64,000 bases of DNA from Lacisediminihabitans changchengi (GTDB taxonomy: Bacteria > Actinomycetota > Actinomycetes > Actinomycetales > Microbacteriaceae), in NCBI RefSeq assembly GCF_016634425.1, contig NZ_JAEPES010000003.1, forward strand, positions 310,001-374,000, in the 5' to 3' direction. A model generated the notes under the pieces. That model saw only the letters and a program-made list of their open reading frames with translations. It did not search any database and had not been told where the DNA came from. The translations under genes were made by a program, and so were the position numbers. Shown here piece by piece: positions 35,399 to 44,096 of the stretch. The first letter of the stretch is position 1. Each line of letters begins with the position of its first letter.

Positions 35399-36157
35399 CT
35401 ACGCCCGGGCGAACCACGGCGGGTAGACCGCGACCTTGGGCTCGTGCATCGCGGTCTGCAGGATCTCGCGCACGGCATCCCGAGCCCGGTCGTTGGCCAC
35501 ACCGATCAGCGCGATCTGGTCGAACGGGAACGCGTCGCGAATCAGAAGCTCTCCTTCGAGCAGCAGCGCATCATCGGCACGGAGCTTGCGCAGTGTGCGG
35601 TCGTTGGTCTCCGGGGTGGTACCGAAGCGGGTGTAGATGCTCGACGGGTCGCCGTCGGAGACCGAGATGGCGCTCTCCAGCGCAGTGGCGACCTTGACGG
35701 TGCTCACCAGGATGACGAATTCGGCCGGCGGCAGATCGCGCACCTCGCGGGACAATCGCGGGTCGTCGGCTCCGGCGCGGATCTGCGACCAGATCGTGGA
35801 GTTCGGCGAGAGGAAGAACGGCACGTAGTCGGCGACGGTTGCGCCTTCCAGCGTGATGTTGCGGCGGGCGTCCCGATTCTCGGGCGAGGAAGCGTCGAGT
35901 GCGGGGGTAGCGGGAGCCACGATCGAACCCGCCTCGATGATGCCGGCGAGATTGGAGATGTGGGTGACGTGATAGAGCCGCTGCTCACCGACCTTGTGAT
36001 CGGGGGTGCCGACACCGGCGGTGCGCGGCACCGCGGGGGTGCGACGACGAGTGGTCGTACGGGTGGTGGTCGCCACGGGGGCTACCTCCGGTTTGGCCTT
36101 CGGGTAGCAGAGGTCACAGAGACCCGCTTCGAGACCGTGGATGCATTCGTCGGGCAC
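35399..36157 (-). CDS. DarT-like (DUF4433) ADP-ribosyltransferase-fold protein
   Basis: 252 residues from GTG 36157 behind AAGGAA. The N-terminus has C-I-H-G then C-D-L-C (residues 5-17), which looks like a small zinc knuckle, followed by a Thr/Arg-rich linker. The DUF4433 domain starts near residue 60: LYHVTHISNLAGIIEAGSI, then VADYVPFFLSPNSTIW and EGELLIRDAFPFDQI. These line up with the NAD-site His and Arg region, the VPFYF-like strand and the catalytic Glu strand of DarT. DarT toxins ADP-ribosylate thymidine in single-stranded DNA. No macrodomain antitoxin (DarG) is present within 20 kb on either side. It may act without a toxin role. Confidence 0.75.
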   Translation of the reverse strand: MPDECIHGLEAGLCDLCYPKAKPEVAPVATTTRTTTRRRTPAVPRTAGVGTPDHKVGEQRLYHVTHISNLAGIIEAGSIVAPATPALDASSPENRDARRNITLEGATVADYVPFFLSPNSTIWSQIRAGADDPRLSREVRDLPPAEFVILVSTVKVATALESAISVSDGDPSSIYTRFGTTPETNDRTLRKLRADDALLLEGELLIRDAFPFDQIALIGVANDRARDAVREILQTAMHEPKVAVYPPWFARA

Positions 36158-36219
36158 TGGATTCCTTGCTCAAAAATGGGGATGTAAGGCGGCGGAACAA
36201 CTCGACGCCACCCCCAACG

Positions 36220-36789
36220 TTACGCGGCTGCGTAGGCTCTGCGGAGCCAGTCGACGAGTTCGTCGTCGATCAGGTCGGGTTCAGTGAGTCGCACGCGGTG
36301 TGTCACCATCGAATTCCAGCTACCGGATGCCGCGAATCTGTCGGTCGGGGCGGCATCCTTCAGCTTGATCCCGACATCCATTCGATCCCCCGTGACCGCC
36401 ACGATCGCGACCTTCGCCCGGCCTGTGCGCGTCGGTTTGGTCAGGCTGATGTAGCTGTTCGTCGGGGCGAGAGACACCGGACCGCCAACCTCGATCAGGG
36501 TGGACAGCAGCAAGTCGAAGGTCGACCGCCACCGCGCCTTCGTCCCGGTGAATTGGGCCTCCAGCTTCTGGCCGGCCGACAGACCCGCGCCCTCGTGCTT
36601 TCCGAGCACGGACACGATCGCCATCGCGTGCCCCGTGCCGAGACCGTAGTCTTCCTGCAGCCAAGCGATAATGTCACCGGGCCGGGTCGCCGCGGTGAGG
36701 TACCCCTTCTCGCCCGCGAGACGACGGAAATCGTCAGGCCCGAGGCCGGTCTTCGCCTTGATCGTGTCGAGGTATGCCTGGAACGTCAT
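36220..36789 (-). CDS. DUF4287 and DUF5655 protein
   Basis: 189 residues behind AGGAGATCC. The N-terminal 60 residues (MTFQAYLDTIKAKTGLGPDD, then HAMAIVSVL) match DUF4287. The C-terminal part, from KLEAQFTGTKARWRSTFD through WLRRAYAAA, matches DUF5655. Functions of both are unknown. It lies 62 bp upstream of the DarT-like gene on the same strand and could be co-transcribed with it, which makes it the only nearby candidate partner. Confidence 0.75.
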   Translation of the reverse strand: MTFQAYLDTIKAKTGLGPDDFRRLAGEKGYLTAATRPGDIIAWLQEDYGLGTGHAMAIVSVLGKHEGAGLSAGQKLEAQFTGTKARWRSTFDLLLSTLIEVGGPVSLAPTNSYISLTKPTRTGRAKVAIVAVTGDRMDVGIKLKDAAPTDRFAASGSWNSMVTHRVRLTEPDLIDDELVDWLRRAYAAA

Positions 36790-36814
36790 CGGATCTCCTG
36801 TTCTGGGGAAGAGA

Positions 36815-38584
36815 CTAGAGCCCGGGGAGGTGCCGAATGTTGGACTTCAGGAGCGCGACCGCCTCACCGACGCCCCCATTCATCACCACCTTCGACATCG
36901 CAAGGGAGAATCCCTTCACCTGTGCGCTGGTGATCGCCGAGGGCAGCGAGAGCGCCAATGGATCGGTGACGATATCGACCAGCGCCGGGCCGTCGTGTTC
37001 CAGCGCCTCGGTGATGGCACCGGTGAGGTCCTGCGGGTGCTCTACTCGGCGCCCGAATATTCCGATGGCATTCGCCACGGCCGCGTAGTCCACACCGGGC
37101 ACATCGACACCGAAGTCGGGGTAACCATCGACGAACATCTCGAGCTTGACCAGCCCGAGAGCGGAATTGTTGAACACCATCAGCTTTACCGGGAGCCTGT
37201 ACGCGGCGATCGTCACCAACTCGCCCAACAGCATCGACAGGCCGCCATCTCCCGAGATGGTCACCACCTGGCGACCCGGGAAGGCGACCTGAGCTCCGAT
37301 CGCCTGCGGTAGAGCATTGGCCATCGAGCCGTGCAGGTACGAGCCGATGATGCGACGCCGACCGTTGGGGGTGATGTACCGGGCCTGCCAGACGTTGCCC
37401 ATTCCGGTGTCGGCGGTGACGATCGCGTCGTCCGCGAGCAGATCGTCAAGGGTGGAGGCGGCGAACTCGGGGTGGATCGGCGTCGTATGGGCGGCATCCG
37501 TGTACTTTCCGACCGCACCGCCGAGCAGTTTCTCGTGCCGTTTCAGCGTCTTTTCAAGGAAGCCGCGGTCTGTTTTGCGGGTGGTCAGAGCGGTGAGCGC
37601 GGCGAGAGCCGGCAGCACGTCGCCGTGCACGGGATGGGTGACGCTGGCCCGACGACCGAGGTGGGAGGCGTCGGAGTCGATCTGGGCGATCACGGCGGTC
37701 GCAGGATCCGGCAAGAACTGCTCGTAGGGAAAGTCCGTGCCGAGCAGGATGACCAGGTCGGCGTCGTGAATGCCCGCGTGCGCGGCACCGTAGCCGAGCA
37801 ACCCGGTCATCCCGACGTCGAAGGGGTTGTCGTACTGGATCCATTCCTTTCCGCGCAGCGAGTGCCCGACCGGCGCAGCCAGGTGGTCGGCGAAGGCCAC
37901 GACCTCGTCGTGCGCGCCCTCGACTCCGGCGCCAGCGAAGATCGCCACCGTCTTCGCCTTCTCGATGGCGGCGGCGAGCGAGCGGATGTCCTCCCCTGCC
38001 GGCACCACCGACGGCCGACCGGAGCGCACGAATGCCGGCTCCACGCCCACCGCATCGAGCAGCGGGATGTCCCCCGGTATCACCACCACCGCCACGCCAC
38101 GAAGCCCCACCGCATGGCGCAGCGCCGAGTTGATCACCCGCGGCGACTGGGCAGCGGTCGAGATCAGCTCCCGGTAGTTGGAACACTCCACGAAGAGCTG
38201 GTCGGGATGGGTCTCCTGAAAGTAGCTCGACCCGATCTCGGAGCTCGGTATGTGGCTGGCGATGGCAAGCACGGGAGCGCCGGAGCGATGGGCGTCGAAC
38301 AGCCCGTTGATCAGGTGCAGGTTTCCCGGGCCAGAGCTTCCGGCGCAGACCGCGAGCTCACCGGTGAGCTGTGCCTCGGCTCCGGCCGCGAAAGCCGCCG
38401 CCTCCTCGTTTCGCACGTGGATCCAGTCGATGCCGCCCTTGGCACTGCCGCCGGTGCGCCGCACGGCGTCGACGATCGGGTTGAGGCTGTCCCCCACGAT
38501 CCCGTAGATGTGGCGCACGCCGGCGTCGACGAGTTGATCGATGATCTGGTCTGCAACGGTGCGAGATGACATGACATCATTCAA
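36815..38584 (-). CDS. poxB: Pyruvate:quinone oxidoreductase (pyruvate oxidase type)
   Basis: 589 residues from a TTG at 38584 (GGAG upstream). ATG 38572, four codons on, is equally possible. It is a thiamine-diphosphate, FAD enzyme that decarboxylates pyruvate to acetate and passes electrons to membrane quinones. It has HIYGIVGDSLNPIVDAV at the start, the conserved Glu in RNEEAAAFAAGAEA, GSSGPGNLHLINGLFDA, and the ThDP/Mg motif GDGGLSMLLGELVTIA with FNNSALG. Length is typical. It is divergent from the gamma-glutamyltransferase-like gene. Confidence 0.93.
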   Translation of the reverse strand: MNDVMSSRTVADQIIDQLVDAGVRHIYGIVGDSLNPIVDAVRRTGGSAKGGIDWIHVRNEEAAAFAAGAEAQLTGELAVCAGSSGPGNLHLINGLFDAHRSGAPVLAIASHIPSSEIGSSYFQETHPDQLFVECSNYRELISTAAQSPRVINSALRHAVGLRGVAVVVIPGDIPLLDAVGVEPAFVRSGRPSVVPAGEDIRSLAAAIEKAKTVAIFAGAGVEGAHDEVVAFADHLAAPVGHSLRGKEWIQYDNPFDVGMTGLLGYGAAHAGIHDADLVILLGTDFPYEQFLPDPATAVIAQIDSDASHLGRRASVTHPVHGDVLPALAALTALTTRKTDRGFLEKTLKRHEKLLGGAVGKYTDAAHTTPIHPEFAASTLDDLLADDAIVTADTGMGNVWQARYITPNGRRRIIGSYLHGSMANALPQAIGAQVAFPGRQVVTISGDGGLSMLLGELVTIAAYRLPVKLMVFNNSALGLVKLEMFVDGYPDFGVDVPGVDYAAVANAIGIFGRRVEHPQDLTGAITEALEHDGPALVDIVTDPLALSLPSAITSAQVKGFSLAMSKVVMNGGVGEAVALLKSNIRHLPGL

Positions 38585-38661
38585 GCGCTCCAGCCCTGTC
38601 AGGGGCAGTGCCAGCCGTCATCCTGACCATTGGCTGTATGACGCGGTACGCTGAGGCGACG

Positions 38662-40527
38662 ATGACGTATTCCTCGGCACCCGCGTTCACCACCCGTCCG
38701 ACGCTGACGGGGACCTTCGGGATGGCCGCCTCGAGCCATTGGTTGGGGACGGCGTCAGCTCAGGCTGTGCTCGAGCGAGGGGGCAACGCCTTCGACGCCG
38801 CGGTCGCCGCGGCCTTCGTACTTCAGGTGGTCGAGCCGCACCTCAACGGACCCGGCGGCGATGTCGTCGGACTCTTCGTCACCTCCCATTCACCACGCGA
38901 GCCGATCGTGCTGATGGGTCAGGGCCCGGCTCCGGCGGGCGCGACAGTCGAGCACTATCGCTCGGAGGGGCTGGAACTCGTTCCGGGTACCGGAGCTCTC
39001 GCGGCCGCCATCCCCGGCGCGGTCGACGCCTGGCTGCTCCTGTTGCGCGATCACGGCAGCTGGGAACTCGCCGACGTGCTGGCCTTCGCCATCGGCTACG
39101 CCCGGGACGGACATCCGCGGCTCCCTGCCGTCACCGCGACGATCGAGCGGGTCTCTACGCTGTTCCGTGAGCACTGGCCCTCGTCTGCCGAGCAGTGGAT
39201 GCCGGGCGGCGAAATCGCTGCTGGCGGCACCCTGGTCACCAATCCCGCACTCGCCCGCACCTACGATCGCCTCGTCGAGGCGGCCGCCGGCGACACCCGC
39301 GAGGAGCGCATCGACGCGACCCGGCGCGAGTGGCGCGAGGGCTTCGTCGCACAGGCGATCGTCGAATTCATCCAGACCCCGCATCGGCACTCGACCGGAG
39401 ACGATCACGCGGGGGTGATCACGCTGGACGACCTGGCCGGATTCGAATCGTCGTACGAGCCCGCGGTCACCGCGGAGTTCCGCGGCCGCACGATCGCCAA
39501 GGCCGGTGCCTGGAGCCAAGGACCAGCGGTACTCCAGTCCCTCGCCATCCTCGACGGCTTCGACGACGACCGGCTGGATCCTTCGTCTGGCATCGGCGCG
39601 CACACCATCCTCGAGGCGCAGAAGCTCGCCTTCGCCGACCGCGAGGCGTTTTACGGCGATGACGTCGCCGTGCCGCTCGAGCACCTGCTGTCGGCGGAGT
39701 ATGCCGCAGAGCGACGGACCCTGATCACGGATGCCGCCTCCCCCGATCTGCGCCCCGGCACGGTTCCCGGGATCGAGGCCTACCACCCACCGTTGCGCGT
39801 TGCCGCGGACATCCCGGCCGATCTCAGCGGAGGCGGCGAGCCGACCGCGCAGACGGATGCGCCTGTAGCCAGGCAGGCTGACGAGGCAGCTCTCGAGGGC
39901 GAATCCGATGGCGACCTGCCGACAGACTCCGATGGCCAGACCCGCGGCGACACCTGCCACCTCGACGTGATCGACCGCTGGGGCAATGTCGTTTCGGCGA
40001 CCCCGTCGGGTGGCTGGCTGCAGTCGAACCCGACCATCCCCGAGCTCGGCTTCTGCCTCGGCACCCGCCTGCAGATGACCTGGCTCGAGGAGGGTACTCC
40101 GACCACCCTCACGCCGGGCAAGCGCCCCCGCACCACACTGAGCCCGACCCTCGTCTTCGGTCCCGATGATGCCGTCACCGCGCTCGGCACTCCCGGAGGA
40201 GACCAGCAGGACCAGTGGCAACTGCTGTACCTGCTGCGCACCATCATCGGCGGCTACAGCCCGCAGCAGGCGATCGACGCGGCCGCCATCCACAGCACCG
40301 CGTTCCCGGAGTCATTTTGGCCGCGAACGTGGACGCCGGCCGGCGCCGTGGTCGAATCACGCCTCGGCATGCCGGTGATCGCCGAACTCATCGTGCGCGG
40401 ACACGACGTCACCGTGGACGGCGAGTGGCGCGATGGTCGGCTGTCGGCTGTCGGGCGAGACGCCACCGGGCTCCTGTTCGGAGCCGCGAATCCGCGCGGG
40501 ATGCAGGGGTACGCGGCTGGGCGCTAG
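38662..40527 (+). CDS. Gamma-glutamyltransferase-family protein (cytoplasmic)
   Basis: 621 residues from ATG 38662. Two upstream in-frame codons (38608, 38641) are less likely, because TACGCT 9 nt upstream could be a -10 and family similarity begins here. It has GMAASSHWLGTASAQAVLERG and NGPGGDVVGL. The autoprocessing Thr is in GDTCHLDVIDRWGNVVSAT, after an unusual acidic insertion of about 45 residues. GGWLQSN and GTPGGDQQDQ complete the small subunit. There is no signal peptide, so a role in glutathione breakdown is doubtful. A peptide or amide hydrolase or transferase is likelier. Its stop overlaps the convergent stop in CTAG. Confidence 0.88.
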   Translation: MTYSSAPAFTTRPTLTGTFGMAASSHWLGTASAQAVLERGGNAFDAAVAAAFVLQVVEPHLNGPGGDVVGLFVTSHSPREPIVLMGQGPAPAGATVEHYRSEGLELVPGTGALAAAIPGAVDAWLLLLRDHGSWELADVLAFAIGYARDGHPRLPAVTATIERVSTLFREHWPSSAEQWMPGGEIAAGGTLVTNPALARTYDRLVEAAAGDTREERIDATRREWREGFVAQAIVEFIQTPHRHSTGDDHAGVITLDDLAGFESSYEPAVTAEFRGRTIAKAGAWSQGPAVLQSLAILDGFDDDRLDPSSGIGAHTILEAQKLAFADREAFYGDDVAVPLEHLLSAEYAAERRTLITDAASPDLRPGTVPGIEAYHPPLRVAADIPADLSGGGEPTAQTDAPVARQADEAALEGESDGDLPTDSDGQTRGDTCHLDVIDRWGNVVSATPSGGWLQSNPTIPELGFCLGTRLQMTWLEEGTPTTLTPGKRPRTTLSPTLVFGPDDAVTALGTPGGDQQDQWQLLYLLRTIIGGYSPQQAIDAAAIHSTAFPESFWPRTWTPAGAVVESRLGMPVIAELIVRGHDVTVDGEWRDGRLSAVGRDATGLLFGAANPRGMQGYAAGR

Positions 40528-41879
40528 CGCATCCGTGCCCACAACTGTTCCTGCACCCGGAGCGCGAGATCACGCAGCAGGCCGGCTTCGCGGGCACTGA
40601 GTCGCCGAACCCTGCGATCGGAGATACAGAAGGCGCCGACGTGCTCGCCCTCCGGGCTCAGCAGCGGATACCCGGCGTAGAAACGGAAGCCGTCGGGCTC
40701 CGCGACAGACGGGTGAGTGTTGAACCGCGCATCTAATCGGGCATCCTCCACCACGAATACATTCGACTGTCTGATGGTGGTGTCGCAGAACGACGCCTGC
40801 CGCGGAAACTCGGTTCTCACAATGCCGGCTGCCGACTTCATCCAGAGGCGCTCGCTATCGAGAAAAGTGATCGCGGCACCGGAGACGCCAAACAGATTGC
40901 GCGCGAGCGCGGTGAACTTATCGAACCTCTCGTCTGCCGGGGTATCCAGAATGTCCAGCGCGTCGAGAGCGGTCTGCCTGGCGCGCTCGTCGATCGGGGC
41001 CGGCGGACGTGCCACGCCCGATGCGTGCCAGAGCGCCGACGTCATGCTCGGCGCGATCGCCGCAGCCCAGCGATCGTATGACGCGCTGGAGTACAGGTTG
41101 AGGTTCACGGCCAGTTCTGGCGCGGCAGCGACAAAGGTCGCCCGGGACCGGGTCGACAGCACGTCCGCCGCGATGTCATTGAGTCGGCCGATGTGGCGGC
41201 TGATCAGCGCGGCGAAGACCCGCGGCACTCCGCCTCCGGCTCGCGCCGGGGCATTCGCCACCACGAAGGTATGGAATTCGCTCGTGCTCTCCGACTCGAC
41301 GTAGTCCAGCAGCGCGATGAGGTCTTTCCTCCAGCGGCCGAGACTCGACAACGACATCGCTTCGTTCATGCCGATCGTGATCACCAGGGAGTCGTGGCAG
41401 GAAAAGCGGATGCCTCGGGCCGCGTCCAAGGCGGCGGCTGCACTCATCCGCAGTCGCGCCACCACCTCCACGTCCGCCCCACGACCGGTGAGTGTGGCGA
41501 GCCTGCGTCCGAGATGACCGGCGAGGCTCAGATCCCAAGTCAGGACGCCGAATCCCAGGGCCGGACCGTTGCCGAGGAGCAGAACCCGATCGGGATTTGC
41601 GCCGGGGGCGTGAGCTGCGGAATGGCCTTCTGGCCGAGGGGCTCGCCGCACCCCGCGGATCATGGCGATGAGCCACAGGCGGATGAGGGGGCGCACGAGC
41701 AGGTTCGTGGCGCGCCATAATAGGAGTCGATCGCCCAGGACGCGTTGGTCGGCCGGGGCGGGCCGTGCGGTCCGGACTCGCCTGGCAGTCGGAGTGCGCT
41801 GCTCAGTGGGGTCGCGCCGTCCCGTTGGTATTCGCTTGTCGGTCGGTATGCGCTGTCGCGTCGCCACAGTTTGATCCAC
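40524..41879 (-). CDS. Degenerate SGNH-hydrolase domain fused to a GAF domain
   Basis: 451 residues from GTG 41879 behind GGGGGAAC. The first 45 residues are six degenerate RIPTDK-type hexapeptides on an 18-bp period. Residues about 90-285 have an SGNH layout (LLLGNGPALGFGV, SLVITIGMNEAM). The catalytic Ser block is GNGP rather than GDS, and the final DxxH is not evident, so hydrolase activity is doubtful. Residues about 300-450 are a GAF domain (RFDKFTALARNLFGVSGAAI, YAGYPLLSPEGEHVGAFCI). GAF domains bind small ligands. The fusion suggests a sensor that reuses a dead hydrolase fold. Confidence 0.75.
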   Translation of the reverse strand: MDQTVATRQRIPTDKRIPTGRRDPTEQRTPTARRVRTARPAPADQRVLGDRLLLWRATNLLVRPLIRLWLIAMIRGVRRAPRPEGHSAAHAPGANPDRVLLLGNGPALGFGVLTWDLSLAGHLGRRLATLTGRGADVEVVARLRMSAAAALDAARGIRFSCHDSLVITIGMNEAMSLSSLGRWRKDLIALLDYVESESTSEFHTFVVANAPARAGGGVPRVFAALISRHIGRLNDIAADVLSTRSRATFVAAAPELAVNLNLYSSASYDRWAAAIAPSMTSALWHASGVARPPAPIDERARQTALDALDILDTPADERFDKFTALARNLFGVSGAAITFLDSERLWMKSAAGIVRTEFPRQASFCDTTIRQSNVFVVEDARLDARFNTHPSVAEPDGFRFYAGYPLLSPEGEHVGAFCISDRRVRRLSAREAGLLRDLALRVQEQLWARMR

Positions 41880-42005
41880 TTGTTCCCCCGTCCCGCGCCC
41901 GAAGTCTGGGCAATACGGGTGGATTGATTCTACGAGACGCGCATCCGGATCGGAGCATTTTTAGGAAACACAGTGCTCAGTTCGGGCCTCCACGACGTGG
42001 GGCGA

Positions 42006-42353
42006 TCACTCCTCGTCGATCAGCTCGAGCAGGTTCTTTGCTGCCGTGGCGATGTCATCGTGGTCGTATTCGGCGGCTCGGCTCTCGATCGCGATCACCG
42101 CTCCTCGGTCAACCCGGCTGAAGTCGCCGTAGGGAAAGCTGAAACGCCCCTTGGTCTGTTCCGATGCGGTCTCGTCCACGCCGAGATGCCACTTTTCGTA
42201 TTCGGCCCAGCCGTGCTTCTCGATGAATGCGTTCTCCTCTGCCGCTGTCGGCGCCTTGGCAGCCCAGCCGGCGTGCTTGTCCCGCACGACCTTGCCGTCC
42301 CGCACGAGACTGCGTGCGTGCTGAAGTGCGGCGTCGTTCAGCTTCTCTGCCAT
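42006..42353 (-). CDS. Conserved actinobacterial small protein, unknown
   Basis: 115 residues, with DAALQHARSLVRDGKVVRD, HGWAEYEKWHLGVDE and GRFSFPYGDFSRVDRGAVIA. The dense pattern of aromatic and Gly residues suggests a conserved fold, and from memory close relatives are common in actinobacteria. The function is not known. The ribosome site GAGAGGAC precedes the ATG. The gene follows the S53 peptidase on the same strand after 29 bp. The 126-bp gap 41880-42005 shows no gene. Confidence 0.7.
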   Translation of the reverse strand: MAEKLNDAALQHARSLVRDGKVVRDKHAGWAAKAPTAAEENAFIEKHGWAEYEKWHLGVDETASEQTKGRFSFPYGDFSRVDRGAVIAIESRAAEYDHDDIATAAKNLLELIDEE

Positions 42354-42382
42354 GGGGTGTCCTCTCGATGTGGCGCGGTCCT

Positions 42383-43960
42383 CTAATTGGTACGCGCCTC
42401 GAGGGCCGCAAGCAATGCTATTCCGTCCGGAACCCCGAGCCCAGTGCAGGCATCCCAGCCCACGCGTGCCTCGAAGGTTCCGTTGTCGCCCGCCACGACG
42501 TCGCGGAATCCGCTCGCCAGTTCGTACAGTCGGGGATGCACCAGCCCGAGCGGCTCGCCCGTCGATTGCACGATGCGCGCGATCAACGCGGCCCAGAGCG
42601 GCGCGACCGCACTGGTGCCGCCGAGGATGCGGTGCTCACCGTCGACCAGGATCTCATAGCCGGTGCTGGGATCCGCCACCGCCGAGACGTCGGGCACACC
42701 GCGACCACCGCCCGGTCGCGACGCGGCCGGGACGCCGACATGCGTCTGCCAGATCGGTCGAGCGAACACGGAGCTGACCCCGCCGCCGGTCGCTCCTCCG
42801 CCCGGGCCATTGTTCCAGACGGTCTCGGAGGCGACGACTGCGGCGGTGGCTCGCAGCGAGGTGCCGCCGCAGGCGAGAACGTGCGGGCTAGATGCAGGGA
42901 AGTCGGCGTGATCGCGGCCGTCGGTGGCGCCATCCGAACTTCCGTTATCGCCAGCAGCCGCGGTGACGGTGATGCCGAGCGCTGCGGCATCGATGAACGC
43001 GTCATCGAGCGACCGCCTGGCCTGTTCGGTCCACGCGTCTTCATTGAGTCCCCAGCTGATGCTGATCGACACCGGCGTGATCGCCGCGTGCGCCGCCTCG
43101 CTCACTGCGTCGACAAATCCGTCGTCGGTGTTCGGTGCGAAGTAGACGACGAGGTCGGCCCCGGGGCTGAGGGCGCCAGCGACCTCGATGTCGAGCAACA
43201 CCTCGCCGTCGGCGCCGGTCGGATCGGCCCCGGGGTGATTCTCCGCGCCATTCACCCCGACAGCGGTGACAGTGGGTCCAGTGATGCCGAGTCCTGAGAA
43301 ATACGTGTCGAGCTCGGTCTGGGCAAACCCGCCGCCGAGTTCGATGATGGCTATGGTCCGCCCGCTGCCGTCGGTTCCGATCGGAAACCGATAGATCTCG
43401 CCGAGCTCGAGCGGCGTGTAACTGGTCGTGACCGCTCGGGTCTCGGCGACCCGAAACTCCGCCCGCGCCTGCGGACGGTTGTCGAGACCGAGCACCGCGA
43501 TGACCACACCATCGAGCGCCGTAGGCACCATCAGCTGGCCGGACCGGTTGCGGTGCTCGACCTCCGCGCCGTCGATGGTGCGGCTGGTCACCCCTTCGAG
43601 ACGGGCAGCGAAGACGCGCGACATGGTCGAGATGGTGCCGGAGACACGCAGTCGCCGAGACGCGAGATCGGCAGAGAGCACCGTCAATCCCAGATCGCCC
43701 AGGGTCTTCTCGACCAGGGAGATGTCGGCCGGATCTGCGCCGTATGCGGCCGCGAAATCGGCCCGATCTATGCGTGCGCCGCCCGACGTGTCGGCACCGG
43801 GGTCGGCCCCGGGGCGACGGCGGAGCACGATGGTGGCCTCGACCGTGCTGTCGGGGGGCAGGCCATGTGCGGAGGGCCGCAGAACATCGACAGAGGGCCG
43901 CTCGCTGCCGGGGAGCGGGCTGAGGTGGAGCGGAGTCTGGTCGTTCTCAGCGGATGTCAT
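42383..43960 (-). CDS. S53-family (sedolisin/kumamolisin) serine-carboxyl peptidase
   Basis: 525 residues. A pro-domain (about 25-180) precedes the subtilisin-like fold. The Glu and Asp of the catalytic set are probably in GEVLLDIEVAG, SISWG follows, and the nucleophile is in GGTSAVAPLWAAL. The C-terminal calcium site FRDVVAGDNG plus GWDACTGLG is typical. S53 peptidases act at acid pH outside the cell, yet no classical signal peptide is visible at this start. Export by another route or a missed upstream start is possible. TAGACA 6 nt before the ATG resembles a -10. Confidence 0.9.
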   Translation of the reverse strand: MTSAENDQTPLHLSPLPGSERPSVDVLRPSAHGLPPDSTVEATIVLRRRPGADPGADTSGGARIDRADFAAAYGADPADISLVEKTLGDLGLTVLSADLASRRLRVSGTISTMSRVFAARLEGVTSRTIDGAEVEHRNRSGQLMVPTALDGVVIAVLGLDNRPQARAEFRVAETRAVTTSYTPLELGEIYRFPIGTDGSGRTIAIIELGGGFAQTELDTYFSGLGITGPTVTAVGVNGAENHPGADPTGADGEVLLDIEVAGALSPGADLVVYFAPNTDDGFVDAVSEAAHAAITPVSISISWGLNEDAWTEQARRSLDDAFIDAAALGITVTAAAGDNGSSDGATDGRDHADFPASSPHVLACGGTSLRATAAVVASETVWNNGPGGGATGGGVSSVFARPIWQTHVGVPAASRPGGGRGVPDVSAVADPSTGYEILVDGEHRILGGTSAVAPLWAALIARIVQSTGEPLGLVHPRLYELASGFRDVVAGDNGTFEARVGWDACTGLGVPDGIALLAALEARTN

Positions 43961-44096
43961 GACACCTGTCTACTCGCGACATCCGTCATCCGGATCCCCG
44001 CCCGCGAAAGCTCAAAACATTCAGGACCACCGGAAGCTGTGCCCCTTGTCAGCGCGGTCACAGCGTGTATCGCCTCGACCCGTGCGACCATCGGCT

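Noticed and set aside
35399..36789. Complete DarTG toxin-antitoxin pair
   Set aside because: The neighbour has DUF4287 and DUF5655 motifs and no macrodomain, so it cannot be called DarG.
43428..44096. N-terminal extension of the response regulator and kinase frames into the S53 peptidase gene
   Set aside because: The open frames upstream of 44097 and 44771 are shadows of the S53 peptidase and regulator genes. Family similarity begins exactly at the chosen ATGs.
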